Below, piece after piece: positions 49,456 to 59,200 of a DNA stretch of 64,000 nucleotides (within the stretch, counting starts at the first letter, position 1; every line of letters begins with the position of its first letter). A program made the position numbers and the translations under genes. Under the pieces are notes generated by a model, which did no database searches, was not told where the DNA came from, and saw only the letters and a list, made by a program, of their open reading frames with translations. Origin of the DNA: Capsulimonadaceae bacterium (GTDB taxonomy: Bacteria; Armatimonadota; Armatimonadia; Armatimonadales; Capsulimonadaceae); NCBI GenBank assembly GCA_031292625.1, contig JARLGU010000042.1, positions 21,580 to 85,579 on the forward strand. The letters are read 5' to 3'.

Positions 49456-50420
49456 TGACCGTTCTACAGACCGTTTTGATCGGGCTTGCCCCTCTCTTCC
49501 TCCTGATCGTCGTTGGAAACCTGCTCAGACGCGAAGCAACCACGCTGCATATCTCGCACGTCCCGATCATCAATGGGCTTGTCATCAATGTGACACTCCC
49601 CGCAATGATCTTCCTCGCGCTTCTCAAGGCTCCGCCAATGAGCCGTTCAGCGCTGGAGATGCCGCTCCTGCTCATCGGCGCGGAAGCAATTACCATGCTT
49701 GCGGCTTACGGCATCGGAAGGGCGTTTCACTTTCCCAAATCGAGCCTCGGGATGATGCTGATGGCGGGGACGTTCGGCAACACGGCATTTCTCGGTTATC
49801 CGATCGCGCGCTCGCTGCTGCCGAACATGTTCCCGACGGCCGTCATGCTGGATGAGTTCGGGATGATGGTCGTGATGTATGTCGCCGGCGCATTCGTCAT
49901 GGGCGCGTTCGGGCATCCCGACCATGGCGGCGGTTCGCCAAAGGTTGCGATCATGGCATTCCTGCGCGGGCGGCTCTTTCTTTCGATCGTCGCGGCGATG
50001 GTTGCGCGCAACATCCAATGCCCGCCTATCCTGACGACGCCGCCCTTCCTGCTGGCCGGCGGCATGATCATGACCAGTCTGGCATACCTTGCTCAGGGCA
50101 CGACGCCGCTGATCCTCCTGGCCGTAGGCGCGTCTCTTCGGCCCAAAGCAGCGCTTTCTCGCCCCAAATCGATCATCCTGCCGAGCGTGCTGAAGCTGAT
50201 CTTCTGTCCGGCGGCGTTCCTGGGGTTCTGTCACGTGGCCGGCGTTCACGGCGACATGCTGAGAATCGGCGCACTTCAAGCCGCGATGCCCACCGGCGTG
50301 CTGGCGTCGGTGCTTTGCGAGCGCAGTAAAATGGACGGTTCCGCGGCTGTCGGAACGGTCTTCGCGACAACCATCCTGTCTGCAATCACGATCCCGATCC
50401 TGATGCTCCTGCTGCGCTAG
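49455..50420 (+). CDS. AEC-family (auxin efflux carrier-like) transporter
   Basis: 321 residues from the GTG at 49455. About ten membrane segments in two halves. Glycine and asparagine pairs typical of the AEC fold are seen: NTAFLGYPIARSL in the first half and ALQAAMPTGVLASVL in the second. Bacterial AEC proteins move malate, malonate and other carboxylates. Coupling with an FCD-GntR regulator supports a small organic acid as substrate. The exact compound is unknown. Confidence 0.88.
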   Translation: MTVLQTVLIGLAPLFLLIVVGNLLRREATTLHISHVPIINGLVINVTLPAMIFLALLKAPPMSRSALEMPLLLIGAEAITMLAAYGIGRAFHFPKSSLGMMLMAGTFGNTAFLGYPIARSLLPNMFPTAVMLDEFGMMVVMYVAGAFVMGAFGHPDHGGGSPKVAIMAFLRGRLFLSIVAAMVARNIQCPPILTTPPFLLAGGMIMTSLAYLAQGTTPLILLAVGASLRPKAALSRPKSIILPSVLKLIFCPAAFLGFCHVAGVHGDMLRIGALQAAMPTGVLASVLCERSKMDGSAAVGTVFATTILSAITIPILMLLLR

Positions 50421-50558
50421 GGCGAAACTCGTCAACAATGCGCAGAGATGTCATTTAAGACGGAGGGAAACGAAGCGGGGAATTCTCGATTGCCCATTCA
50501 CCCGCGAGGAACCGGCACAGTCCTCCGTAGCCCGAAAGATCACTCGTGCCTTCCGCCT

Positions 50559-51749
50559 CTACTTGGGCTCGACCCAGCGGCCGTCTGCCTTAATCAGGCC
50601 GACCAGTTCGTCGACGCCCTGCTCCTGCGGGACGTTCTTGACCGGCGTTCGCCCCCGGTACAGCGTGATCGTTCCCCCGCCCTTGCCGACATAGCCGTAA
50701 TCCGCGTCGGCCATCTCGCCGGGACCGTTCACGATGCAGCCCATGACCGCAATATCGAGACCGACCAGATGCTTGGTTGCCGCGCGCACCTTGGCGAGCA
50801 CCGCCGTAAGCTCAAACTTCGTCCGGCCGCACGATGGACACGCGATATATTCGACCTGCGTTTTGCGCAAGCCAAGCGATTGCAAAATATCGTAGCAGAC
50901 GGGGAGCTCGTTAATCGGATCCTCGGCCAGCGACACCCGGATCGTATCCCCGATCCCCTCGGCGAGCAGCGTCGCGATCCCGGCGGTGCTCTTGACGCGC
51001 GCATACTGTCCGTCGCCCGCCTCGGTGACGCCGAGATGCAGCGGGTAATCCATCCCGGCCTGGTCCATCCGCCGCGCCATCAAGCGGTTTGCCGCAAGCA
51101 TGACGGGGACGCGCGACGCCTTGAGGGAGATTACCAGGTTGCGGTAATCGTGCTTCTCGCAGATGCGGATATATTCCAGCGCGCTCTCCACCATCCCTTC
51201 GGGCGTGTCGCCGTACGTCACCAACATCCGCTCCGCAAGCGAACCATGATTGACGCCGATTCGCATGGCGATGTCCCGGCGCTTGCAAACCTCGATCACG
51301 GGCAAAAGTCCGCGCTCGATCTCGACGCGCTCCTGCTCGATCTCGTCGGGCTCATATTCCTGGGATCTCTGGCGAGGCTTTCGGAAGACGAACAGGCCAG
51401 GGTTGATGCGAACCTTGTCGACGAACTCCGCGACGGCGACCGCGATAGCGCTCCCCTGGTGGTGGACATCGGCGACGAGGGGGACGCGGAGACCAAGCGC
51501 GCGGAGCTTGCCCTGGATCGCGGCCAGGCAATGCGCCTCTTCCAAGGTCGGCGTCGTGACCCGGACGATCTCCGAACCGGCCGCATGCATGCGCGCAATC
51601 TGATCGACGCACGCATCGACATTGCGCGTCTCTTCCGTGATCATCGACTGAACGACGACTGGATGGTCGCCGCCGATGACGATATCTCCAACTCGCACCG
51701 CGCGAGTTCGCCGCCGCGCCGCCGCGCTTTCCGTGTTCAAGTTCAGCAT
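50559..51749 (-). CDS. ispG: 4-hydroxy-3-methylbut-2-enyl diphosphate synthase (flavodoxin/ferredoxin)
   Basis: 396 residues. ATG at 51749 with GGGGGG 4-5 bases upstream. The N-terminal barrel starts [20 protein letters not shown]. The C-terminal Fe-S domain has CPSCGR and [10 protein letters not shown]; these Cys and a Glu bind the [4Fe-4S] cluster. It converts the cyclic diphosphate of the MEP pathway into HMBPP, the penultimate step to IPP/DMAPP. Length matches the standard two-domain bacterial form, without the plant-type insert. Confidence 0.96.
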   Translation of the reverse strand: MLNLNTESAAARRRTRAVRVGDIVIGGDHPVVVQSMITEETRNVDACVDQIARMHAAGSEIVRVTTPTLEEAHCLAAIQGKLRALGLRVPLVADVHHQGSAIAVAVAEFVDKVRINPGLFVFRKPRQRSQEYEPDEIEQERVEIERGLLPVIEVCKRRDIAMRIGVNHGSLAERMLVTYGDTPEGMVESALEYIRICEKHDYRNLVISLKASRVPVMLAANRLMARRMDQAGMDYPLHLGVTEAGDGQYARVKSTAGIATLLAEGIGDTIRVSLAEDPINELPVCYDILQSLGLRKTQVEYIACPSCGRTKFELTAVLAKVRAATKHLVGLDIAVMGCIVNGPGEMADADYGYVGKGGGTITLYRGRTPVKNVPQEQGVDELVGLIKADGRWVEPK

Positions 51750-51802
51750 CTTACCCCCCTGTATAACGGCGGATATTATACCGCAAGCCGAAAAAGCGCT
51801 CG

Positions 51803-52456
51803 TCAAAGAGCGGGCAGGATGCTGGCAACGACCGCCTTGGCGAGCGTTGCGGAGCCCTCGTCGGTAAAGTGGACGTTCTCGTGTTGCTGGATCGTGCTGA
51901 GGATGGGCAACGCGATGCCATACAGGTCGTCGATCGCAATGCCGTTTTCCGCCATCACCTTCGTCGCAATCGCGTTATACTCGAGCACGTCTGCCGTTCG
52001 TCGCGGGGGATCGAGCTTCCCGGCTGGCACGGGAGTGGTCGTCGCGAAAATCAGGCGGGCAGAAGTCGCTTTCAGCCGTGCGACAATCTGGCGCAGGTTC
52101 TTCTCATAATCAGCTTCGGTCACCTGGTGGCCGCCAGGATAAGGCGCTTCCTTCGTATTGGGGGCAACTTTTAGGTCGTGAAGTCCGAAGTTGAAATGGA
52201 TAACATCCCATTTGACGTCGTGAGCGCTGATCCAATCGTCGACATGGGCGATGCCCGTGCTCGTCGGACCGGCATTGCCTTCGGAACGGTAGACGTTCGC
52301 TCGGCCTTCCAAAAGCTTGCGAACGTTATCGGTGTATCCAAGGCTGATCGAATCGCCGATGATCAGCACGTTTGGCAGCTTTGAGCGCTCGGCATCCGGC
52401 AGGGCAGCCGCATTGGTCACCGCGCCGGGCTCAGCTGTCTGTTTCGAGTTCGACAT
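51803..52456 (-). CDS. SGNH/GDSL-family hydrolase
   Basis: 217 residues. ATG at 52456 with AAGGAG about 10 bases upstream. No signal peptide. Block I is [10 protein letters not shown] (nucleophile Ser38), the oxyanion Gly is probably in GNAGPTSTG, block III is NFGLHDL where Asn is the usual oxyanion residue, and ENVHFTDEG near the end holds the catalytic His. Such enzymes remove acyl or acetyl groups, often from carbohydrates. It is upstream of ispG on the same strand, 53 bases away. Confidence 0.85.
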   Translation of the reverse strand: MSNSKQTAEPGAVTNAAALPDAERSKLPNVLIIGDSISLGYTDNVRKLLEGRANVYRSEGNAGPTSTGIAHVDDWISAHDVKWDVIHFNFGLHDLKVAPNTKEAPYPGGHQVTEADYEKNLRQIVARLKATSARLIFATTTPVPAGKLDPPRRTADVLEYNAIATKVMAENGIAIDDLYGIALPILSTIQQHENVHFTDEGSATLAKAVVASILPAL

Positions 52457-52632
52457 GACAGAGGTTCTCCTTGCAAAAAGCGAATCTGGCGAAATGCGCC
52501 AGGCGTAGTTCTATTGTAACTTTCCCCTCGATATTCCTGCCCGTGCCCGGCATCCCCTCAGCGTGGTTCCGCTTAACGCGTTCCAAGAATTTCACCTGCC
52601 CGCTTGCGCGACCTCTTCATGACCGTGCGCGG

Positions 52633-52638
52633 TATAAT
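52633..52638 (+). promoter_or_regulatory. -10 box giving a leaderless mRNA for rmlD
   Basis: TATAAT ends five bases before the rmlD ATG, so the transcript would start at or beside the start codon. No good -35 box is seen. Confidence 0.5.
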
Positions 52639-52643
52639 CGGCT

Positions 52644-53495
52644 ATGCGTATTCTTGTTACTGGCGGATCCGGCATGCTCGGGACGGACGTGTGCTCTGAG
52701 TTTACACGGCACGGCCACGAGGTGATCCCGGTCACATCGGGGCACTTCGATATCGGAGACACGGATGCCACGGTCAAGGCAATCCGGGAAATCGCCCCCG
52801 ACGTCGTGGTGCATACGGCGGCATACACGGACGTCGACGGTTGCGAACGCAATCCGGAGATCGCCCACCGTGTCAACGCCCTTGGCACATGGAACGTCGC
52901 CGCGGGTTGCGCGTCCGTGAACGCCGCGATCGTAGTCATCTCAACGGACTTCGTTTTCGATGGCGCGAAGAGCGCGCCGTACACGGAGTTCGATGCTCCC
53001 AATCCCCTCGGCGTCTACGGCGCATCGAAGCTCGAAGGCGAGCGTTTGGCAGCCGGAGGGTGTCCGCGTCATTATATCGTCCGGACGTCATGGCTTTACG
53101 GCACGGCGGGCAAGTGCTTCCCGCAAACCATGCTTCGCCTTGCGCAGACGCGGCCTGAGCTTTCGGTGGTCGCCGACCAGATCGGGACGCCGACGTTCAC
53201 GCTAGACCTTGCCGCCACGCTCCCCGAGCTCGTGCGCTTCCCGCTCTACGGGACCTATCACATCGCCAATTCGGGGCAGACGAGTTGGGCCGGCTTCGCG
53301 AAAGCGATTCTGGAAGCAGCTGGAAAGCATGACGTATCGATCAAGCCGATTCCCTCTGAGGAGTGGCCCTCGCCCACTAAGCGGCCGCGATTCTCCGTCC
53401 TGCGCGGCTACGTCCGCGAACTGCAGGGCAAAGAGCCCCTGCGGCCGTGGGAAGAAGCGCTTGCGGCGTACACTGCGGCGATGAACGCCAAGTAG
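52644..53495 (+). CDS. rmlD: dTDP-4-dehydrorhamnose reductase
   Basis: 283 residues. The N-terminal loop ILVTGGSGMLG binds NAD(P)H. The catalytic Thr101 (STDFVFDG), Tyr125 and Lys129 (VYGASK) form the SDR triad. RPRFSVL near the C-terminus matches the substrate-side RP-S-L motif of RmlD. It makes dTDP-L-rhamnose for cell-surface polysaccharides. The other rml genes are not in this window. Confidence 0.92.
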   Translation: MRILVTGGSGMLGTDVCSEFTRHGHEVIPVTSGHFDIGDTDATVKAIREIAPDVVVHTAAYTDVDGCERNPEIAHRVNALGTWNVAAGCASVNAAIVVISTDFVFDGAKSAPYTEFDAPNPLGVYGASKLEGERLAAGGCPRHYIVRTSWLYGTAGKCFPQTMLRLAQTRPELSVVADQIGTPTFTLDLAATLPELVRFPLYGTYHIANSGQTSWAGFAKAILEAAGKHDVSIKPIPSEEWPSPTKRPRFSVLRGYVRELQGKEPLRPWEEALAAYTAAMNAK

Positions 53496-53500
53496 GCTGA

Positions 53501-53517
53501 AAAGCCCGGTAGGGCTA
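53501..53517 (-). terminator. Weak terminator between convergent rmlD and the lipoprotein gene
   Basis: AGCCC and GGGCT form a 5-bp stem with a TACC loop, followed on the minus strand by TTTT. It overlaps the lipoprotein stop codon. Confidence 0.4.
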
Positions 53518-54195
53518 GTCTTCGAGGAGTTGCGTGGTGATCGTGCCGTCGGCTTTTCGGCCGGAGACGATCAGCGTGTAGTCGCCGCCCTTCTGGAGCT
53601 TGAGCGACAGCGGACTGGTAAGCGGTTTGTAACCGTCGCCCGGCTCCAGTATCCCAACCTGGTAATCGGACGGATCGAGATCGATGGTCGCGGACTGTGC
53701 GCCGAAGGGGATGCCGGGCAGCGCCACGATCGCGTTCAGACTAATATCGATTTTGTGTGCATCCACCACCGCGTTGACCACGCGAAGCTCAACGCCATCC
53801 GGCGCTCCCGTCTTCCGAACTGCGCTCGTCAGCGTCCTCACTCGGAAAACGCCGTCGCTCTGATAGGCCACGAAGGTGTATCGGCAAAGCGCCTCAAAGC
53901 GCAGTTTCTCATGGCCGATCGTAACCCTTCGCCCATCGTCCCGAACCACCGTAAATGCAATATTATATGTTCCAGGGTCCGGCCGGTATGACCGGACGCC
54001 TCCGTTGAATCCGGAACCGGCGAAGGCCTGTGCGTCTCCGACCGCGATCTTGATCTCGGACGTAGCGGGGATCGCATTGACCATGCTGACAATCGGATTA
54101 GTATCGTTGGCATTGTGCGACTTGCACCCCGGCAAAGCGCCAAGGCACACGAGCGCGAGCACGGCGGATATGCAAATCAGTGAGTATCGTTTCAC
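53515..54195 (-). CDS. DUF4397 lipoprotein
   Basis: 226 residues from the GTG at 54195, chosen because AAAGG lies about 9 bases upstream and the signal peptide then starts (M)KRYSLICISAVL; the GTG at 54213 is possible. The lipobox is ALPGC, so the mature protein is lipid-anchored through Cys23. The rest holds two beta-rich DUF4397 repeats, with VSMVNAIPATSEIKIAVGD and VRVVNAVVDAHKIDISLN opening each. Function unknown; such proteins sit at the outer surface or periplasm. Confidence 0.82.
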   Translation of the reverse strand: MKRYSLICISAVLALVCLGALPGCKSHNANDTNPIVSMVNAIPATSEIKIAVGDAQAFAGSGFNGGVRSYRPDPGTYNIAFTVVRDDGRRVTIGHEKLRFEALCRYTFVAYQSDGVFRVRTLTSAVRKTGAPDGVELRVVNAVVDAHKIDISLNAIVALPGIPFGAQSATIDLDPSDYQVGILEPGDGYKPLTSPLSLKLQKGGDYTLIVSGRKADGTITTQLLED

Positions 54196-54291
54196 GGTGG
54201 AAGCCCTTTGCACGGAGTGGCCGGCAGGTTAAAGTCTATTATATCACGCGCGGGTGCGAATAGAGATTGTCTCTCCTGGTCCTTCCAGCCG

Positions 54292-55488
54292 TCACCCAGC
54301 GCGCTGAACAATCATCGCCCAAAGCCGATCCCCGCACCGCGTCAATACAACGATCCGCACCTCGCCCGCGCCCTTGAGCTTGAGTTGCTTGCGAACGGCA
54401 TCGGGCTCCTCGGGAAACCCGCGGCGCTTTACGATCACCTGGCTGGCATTTCGGGCAAGCAGTTCTTGCCGAAGCCGCTTGAGATGATACGGAAAGCCGC
54501 ATTCGATCTTGTAGGCGCTGGCCAGCGGGGTCGGCGCATAGCGATCCGAAAAAACGTACGCGATATGCGGATCGAGCAGCCACCCGTCCACGGCCGCGAC
54601 GACGTGACCGGTGAGACCGGCCCGGATGACCGCCGGATCAGGCTCGTACAGGTAGCCGAACGCCTCTTCGCGAACGGGCGCGGACGGCGCAGGCGCGGCA
54701 ATGCGGCTTCCCGAGACCAGCAGGCGCGCGCTAACGGCATCGCCCGTACGCAGATCCCCGGTTCGCAAAAGCGCCTCCTTGCATTCGCCGGCATCGGATA
54801 TGAACTCGATCTCGCCGCCGTAGTCCGCGCCAAGATCCCGCTCGATCGCGGGGGACAGTTTCGCGAGCACGGAATGGACTCCACCAGCCTTGAGGCGATC
54901 CAAGAAGCTCAGCGGCGGGACGAGGTCGCCAGCGGTCACGATTCGTTTACGCTGGTCGTCCCGGCGCGCCGGATCGAAGAACGCGAAGCCGGCATCCGAG
55001 GGCACTGGAACCGTAGTCGCATCGGCGGCGACGATTTCGACACGATGCGCGACGCCGAGCGCCGCCGCGTTCGCGCGGGCGTAGATTGCGCGAGCCGGGT
55101 CGCGCTCACAGGCGGTCACCCGAATCCCTTCGCGCGCCATCCGGCAGGCGTCGATCCCAATTCCGGCGCACGGGTCGAAGACATGTTCCGCTCCAGCACG
55201 ACGCAGAGCGGCGGCATGATACGCGGAACACGCGGCGGACGATGCCATTTCGTAGCCATCCCGGTCAAAGTACAGGAAGGCGGATTCCGAACCAAGCTTG
55301 GCGGCGGCGCGACGTCGAAGGAGCGCAAGATCCCACGCGGCGGCGGCAAACTCCGGACTCGCGAGAGAGCGTAAACGCGTAATCGCCCGGAGCCCATCGA
55401 CCGCGTCGGATGCCAGCGAGCTAGCCTCCCTAATCAGCGGCTCGCTTTTCGGACTAACCAGAAAAGCGGCTGAAAACTCCGTTAACAT
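54292..55488 (-). CDS. Class I SAM-dependent methyltransferase with THUMP-like domain
   Basis: 398 residues from the ATG at 55488; a TTG at 55527 is possible. The N-terminal ~85 residues are helical. The methyltransferase core has motif I VFDPCAGIGIDACRMA, the ribose-binding acid in ACERDP and FFDPARR at the catalytic strand, with an N(D)PP-like site altered to DPAR. The C-terminal domain has IKRRGFPEEPDAVRK-type sequence, as in THUMP_like proteins. RNA modification is likely from the family, but no substrate is known. Confidence 0.85.
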   Translation of the reverse strand: MLTEFSAAFLVSPKSEPLIREASSLASDAVDGLRAITRLRSLASPEFAAAAWDLALLRRRAAAKLGSESAFLYFDRDGYEMASSAACSAYHAAALRRAGAEHVFDPCAGIGIDACRMAREGIRVTACERDPARAIYARANAAALGVAHRVEIVAADATTVPVPSDAGFAFFDPARRDDQRKRIVTAGDLVPPLSFLDRLKAGGVHSVLAKLSPAIERDLGADYGGEIEFISDAGECKEALLRTGDLRTGDAVSARLLVSGSRIAAPAPSAPVREEAFGYLYEPDPAVIRAGLTGHVVAAVDGWLLDPHIAYVFSDRYAPTPLASAYKIECGFPYHLKRLRQELLARNASQVIVKRRGFPEEPDAVRKQLKLKGAGEVRIVVLTRCGDRLWAMIVQRAG

Positions 55489-55583
55489 ACCAGTTTTCCG
55501 CCGTTCCTCTGACGCTCGCTTTGCCAATTCCCATAATCAAATCGTAGCCCAATCGTCCTAGCCGCAAAACGCGAAAGTAGATT

Positions 55584-56429
55584 ATGACAGACCAGTTGCA
55601 CCACCTATATCTCTCTTCGGCGGAGATCCCAATGACCTCTCGAATTACCAAAAGACTGACCGAATTACTGAACGACTCCACTGCCTCCGTGGAGGAAGTC
55701 GCGACGGTCATTTCCGGCGATCCACCCGCTGCGGCCCAGGTTCTTCGAGCCGCCAATTCGCCTTATTATGGGTTCCATCGGACGATCTCGTCGGTTCGCG
55801 ACGCGTCATGCCTGATCGGCATGACGACCCTTCGGACAATGCTGCGCATCCCGCAAACGCCTTCAGCCGTGAGCTTCGGCGACAGTGATCGCATGGAGCG
55901 CGTTGCAACCCATTCGCGGGCCGTCGCCCACGCCGCGAAGATCGTGGCGCGACGCGTCTATTTCCCAAATCGCGACAAGGTTTACGCCGCCGGACTGTTG
56001 CACGACATTGGCAAGTTCGTCATCGCGAGCGGCTCCGCTCGCGAGCAATCCGAAATCGACAGGCTTATCCGATCTTACCGCATTCCGGCGACGCAGGCAG
56101 AGATGCTCGTCCTCGGATCGGATCACGCAGCCATCGGCGCGAGCGTCCTCAACCAGTGGGATTTGCCCTCGTCAATCGTCGAAGCCGTCCGCCTGCACCA
56201 TCATCCAACCCGTTCGGAGAATGCGCTCGACCTATGCGGCATCGTCTCGCTCGCCAATATCATCGCGCATCGGGCGGGCCTCGGAGTCGCGCCAGAAGTT
56301 TACGAACTCGACCCCGTATTGTTGGACTATTTTGGTCTTAGCCGCGCAAGCATCGAGACAATGGAGCATCAACTAGAGGACCTCTGGCCCGACAGCGAAG
56401 CACAACTGGAAATGAGCAGCGTTCGATAA
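55584..56429 (+). CDS. HDOD-domain signalling protein
   Basis: 281 residues. The HDOD domain covers most of it: ITKRLTELLNDSTASVEEVATVI, then VLRAANSPYYG (the hallmark), and a degenerate HD site at GLLHDIGKF. HLHHHPTR-type residues follow (RLHHHPTR). HDOD proteins link environmental signals to c-di-GMP or stress control and are usually not enzymes, but here the HD pair is intact (H and D in LLHDIGK), so phosphodiesterase activity is possible. It is upstream of the 716-residue protein on the same strand. Confidence 0.88.
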   Translation: MTDQLHHLYLSSAEIPMTSRITKRLTELLNDSTASVEEVATVISGDPPAAAQVLRAANSPYYGFHRTISSVRDASCLIGMTTLRTMLRIPQTPSAVSFGDSDRMERVATHSRAVAHAAKIVARRVYFPNRDKVYAAGLLHDIGKFVIASGSAREQSEIDRLIRSYRIPATQAEMLVLGSDHAAIGASVLNQWDLPSSIVEAVRLHHHPTRSENALDLCGIVSLANIIAHRAGLGVAPEVYELDPVLLDYFGLSRASIETMEHQLEDLWPDSEAQLEMSSVR

Positions 56430-56475
56430 GAGTACGACCGCGGGATCAACGATTAGCGTCGCCCGCGCAAAACTG

Positions 56476-58626
56476 ATGACAATTGAAAGCCCCGTTCAGC
56501 CCACACGGTTTAAGTTGGGTGCAAGTCCCTTCTGGCTTGACTTCGACCAGGAGGAGATGGGTTCCGTTTCAAGTTGGAACATGAGCATTCGCTACGTTCC
56601 CCGGCGGACCAAGATGAAGCAGACAGGTCCGATGCTTCTCGAAGTTACCCCCCGAAAGCCAATCCTGTCAATTATACTGAGCGGCGAGACTTACCCGCTC
56701 TTCATCACCCATTGGAGCAAGGGGCGCGGCCAGAGGTTTACGATCGGCGGAGTAAGGGCTCTTCATGGCCCAGAGCGCATCGTTCGATGGTCGGCAGAAA
56801 TGGCCGCCGTCGTCCACGCCGATCGCGTCCAGTTCGGCGTCACGTTGGAGATCCGCGTCACCCCCAAGCCTTGCAGCCCCATCCGGGTTCTTTTCGACCT
56901 TTCGCTTCCGTTCGTGGACCCGCTGGTCGCGTCTTCGGAACTGGCGGAGGTACGGGAAGAACGGGCGCTTGTGGCGTGGGATTTGGACAGCCGCAACGCG
57001 GTCTCCTACGTCGTCCCGTCCCGCGCGCTTCACGGAGAGACGTGGAACGACGAGGGTTCGTTCCGCTCTACGTTTACGGATTCAATCATCGGCGCACGCA
57101 AGAAGCTGGATTTGACGTTCTGCGTCGCGCATGCGGAGACTGGTCCGGCGGTGAAGGAGATCCTGCTAGCGCATTACGCCTCCGTGCAGTCTGCGAAGCT
57201 TCCGCCCGAAGCGCCGTGGATTGCGACACTGGCACAGACAGCGGGACAAGCGGTAGTCAGCCACACGGACAAGGGTGCGTTCGAGGTTCGTGGAATGGAA
57301 CGCGCCTATTTCCTTCCTCCAGGCGTCGGCGACGAAGGGCGGCCGCTCGTCTCGGAATACTACTCTGGATACCCGTATTTCCATGCCGACGCGTCCCTCT
57401 CGCTGTTGGAATGGAACCGATTTGCAGGCGACGAGGCAGTGGCCCGCATCGCGAAGCTGACGGCGCGTGGTATCGCGGCCGATTTTCCGGCGGCGATGAG
57501 CAGCGCGTCCGGCGATACCAACAAGGGCGCGATATGGGACAAATACGCGTGCGCGGGAGACCCGCGCAACGGCATGTTCCGCGGCTTCGACGACCACCCC
57601 GCGTTTACGCTTCTGACGAACGCGCGCGTGGCCCGGTCGCTATTCGAGATCCACCGGCACACCGGCGAAGACCTGTTCATGAGCATGGCGCTCAACACGG
57701 CCCGGTGGCTGCTCTTGCGACAAAACGGATCGGGATATTATGGCGGCGACCGCTATTCAGTAAGCGGGCAATGGACGGGCGGAAACGTCCTGGCTGGCGT
57801 CGAGACCATACCCGCGTTCGTCGACGCCTTCCGCGCCACGCGCAACGAGGTGTTCATTCGCGCGGCGTGGAGAGTCGCCAATTTCGTTATCGAAGAGATT
57901 CTGCCGCACCATCCCGCGCCGCCAGTGCTGCCAATGGAGCGCGGCGCGCCCATCGACTCAGCCGTCGCGCTCGCCGCGATAATCCGCGCATTTGTGACGC
58001 TGGACGCGGAAGCCGCCAACAAGAAGCTGCGCGCCGCGATCCATCTGGCCGGCAACCGGCTGATCTGCTACCCGTTCGAGCGGACTCGCGACCCGGAATT
58101 CGATTACGATGAAGCGTGGGGCGGTCTTGCCGAGTGCGCACAAGCGATGTTCTGGCTTTACAACCTGGAGAAGCGGCCCGAACAGCTCCGGGTCGCGCTT
58201 GGCCTTCTTCGCGCGATGCCGGAAAGCTCTCGCGCTGGATGGCGCTCAATTACGAACTACTTGACCGCGATGCTAACGGTCTCCGGGCTGGTCAAGGGTT
58301 CCAAGGTAAACTTTAACGACACAACCGTAAAAATCGGCTGGCGCGAGTTTAAGCCCGATTCCGCGGCGCGCCAGTACGTGAGCGTGGAAGCTGCGGATGG
58401 CGACGCGCTAATCGACCACCTCGCCCTCGTATGCGGCGGAGACAATTCGTCGCTTGTGAGCGTCCTCAGCGATCGGCCGGTTTCGTCGGTGACGATCATC
58501 AAGAACAACCGCCGCCCTGTGGTCCGGGACCTCGTATCCGGACAGCTTGTTGCCGGCGATATTCCCATGCACACCCTCCCATTCACGAGCACTTTAAGGT
58601 TTGGCGTCTATCTGATCACGGTCTAG
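56476..58626 (+). CDS. Uncharacterised 716-residue protein, (alpha/alpha)-barrel-like
   Basis: No signal peptide. Residues 1-230 are beta-rich. From about 240 to 610 helical repeats with Trp/Tyr-rich turns recall the six-hairpin glycosidase fold: SEYYSGYPYFHADA, KYACAGDPRNGMFRGFDDHP and GLAECAQAMFWLYNLEK. A C-terminal beta domain of about 100 residues ends the protein. Possible acids are the Asp pair in FDDHP and Glu in DEAWGGLAE, but I cannot match a named GH or PL family. It begins 46 bases after the HDOD gene, so the two may be co-transcribed. A cytoplasmic glycan-processing role is a guess from fold only. Confidence 0.75.
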   Translation: MTIESPVQPTRFKLGASPFWLDFDQEEMGSVSSWNMSIRYVPRRTKMKQTGPMLLEVTPRKPILSIILSGETYPLFITHWSKGRGQRFTIGGVRALHGPERIVRWSAEMAAVVHADRVQFGVTLEIRVTPKPCSPIRVLFDLSLPFVDPLVASSELAEVREERALVAWDLDSRNAVSYVVPSRALHGETWNDEGSFRSTFTDSIIGARKKLDLTFCVAHAETGPAVKEILLAHYASVQSAKLPPEAPWIATLAQTAGQAVVSHTDKGAFEVRGMERAYFLPPGVGDEGRPLVSEYYSGYPYFHADASLSLLEWNRFAGDEAVARIAKLTARGIAADFPAAMSSASGDTNKGAIWDKYACAGDPRNGMFRGFDDHPAFTLLTNARVARSLFEIHRHTGEDLFMSMALNTARWLLLRQNGSGYYGGDRYSVSGQWTGGNVLAGVETIPAFVDAFRATRNEVFIRAAWRVANFVIEEILPHHPAPPVLPMERGAPIDSAVALAAIIRAFVTLDAEAANKKLRAAIHLAGNRLICYPFERTRDPEFDYDEAWGGLAECAQAMFWLYNLEKRPEQLRVALGLLRAMPESSRAGWRSITNYLTAMLTVSGLVKGSKVNFNDTTVKIGWREFKPDSAARQYVSVEAADGDALIDHLALVCGGDNSSLVSVLSDRPVSSVTIIKNNRRPVVRDLVSGQLVAGDIPMHTLPFTSTLRFGVYLITV

Positions 58627-58700
58627 ACTGAGCTAACCGGCGTGAACGCATTGCCGCGTCCAGGCGTGCCGCCATTTTTTTGGAAAGGAAATGATCAGCA

Positions 58701-59033
58701 TTGACAAGCCGTATGGCATTGCTCTGTTTGCTCGCATCCGCCGTTCTCGAAGCAGGAGGCGATGCCCTCATAAGATCCTCGTTGTTTTCCAACAAGCCGG
58801 TTATGCGGGTCCTTTTTCTGATATTTGGGGGGCTTGTCCTGACAATCTACGGCTATTTGGTCAATGCTCCCAAATGGGATTTTGGAAAGCTTATCGGGGT
58901 ATACGTCGTCTTTTTTTTCGTAGTCGCCCAGGCAATTTCTTGGATCTCCTTCAAGCAGCCTCCTTCACCGCACACGCTTCTCGGCGGCGCGCTTTTGATC
59001 GCCGGCGGCATCGTGATTTTCATGGGAAAATGA
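58701..59033 (+). CDS. Small four-helix membrane protein of the DMT/EmrE type
   Basis: 110 residues from the TTG at 58701 (GGAAAGGAA about 10 bases upstream). Four membrane segments span about 3-22, 33-53, 66-84 and 90-108. An acidic residue in helix 1 (VLEAGGDALIR) matches the essential Glu of EmrE-like small multidrug or compatible-solute carriers. Length fits that family. The substrate is unknown. Confidence 0.7.
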   Translation: MTSRMALLCLLASAVLEAGGDALIRSSLFSNKPVMRVLFLIFGGLVLTIYGYLVNAPKWDFGKLIGVYVVFFFVVAQAISWISFKQPPSPHTLLGGALLIAGGIVIFMGK

Positions 59034-59165
59034 GGATGAAGCAGGCTCGCCGGTAAGACCTGCGCTGCCAAACAAATCACCCGCGTCCTTGCAAGCTTAG
59101 CTTTCGCGGCTTGTTGCGTGACGGCTCGAATCTTATGTTTGGATGCTTAAAATGAATTACTGGGA

Positions 59166-59194
59166 TTGACCAATTAATCATATTCTGGTAATAT
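59166..59194 (+). promoter_or_regulatory. Promoter of the APC permease with a long leader
   Basis: TTGACC (59166-59171), a 17-base spacer and TAATAT (59189-59194). The leader to the ATG at 59453 is about 250 bases. Confidence 0.65.
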
Positions 59195-59200
59195 ACATAT

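Noticed and set aside
56574..58112. 512-codon frame overlapping the 716-residue protein in another frame
   Set aside because: Arg-rich with no start signal; the longer frame has normal composition and folds plausibly.
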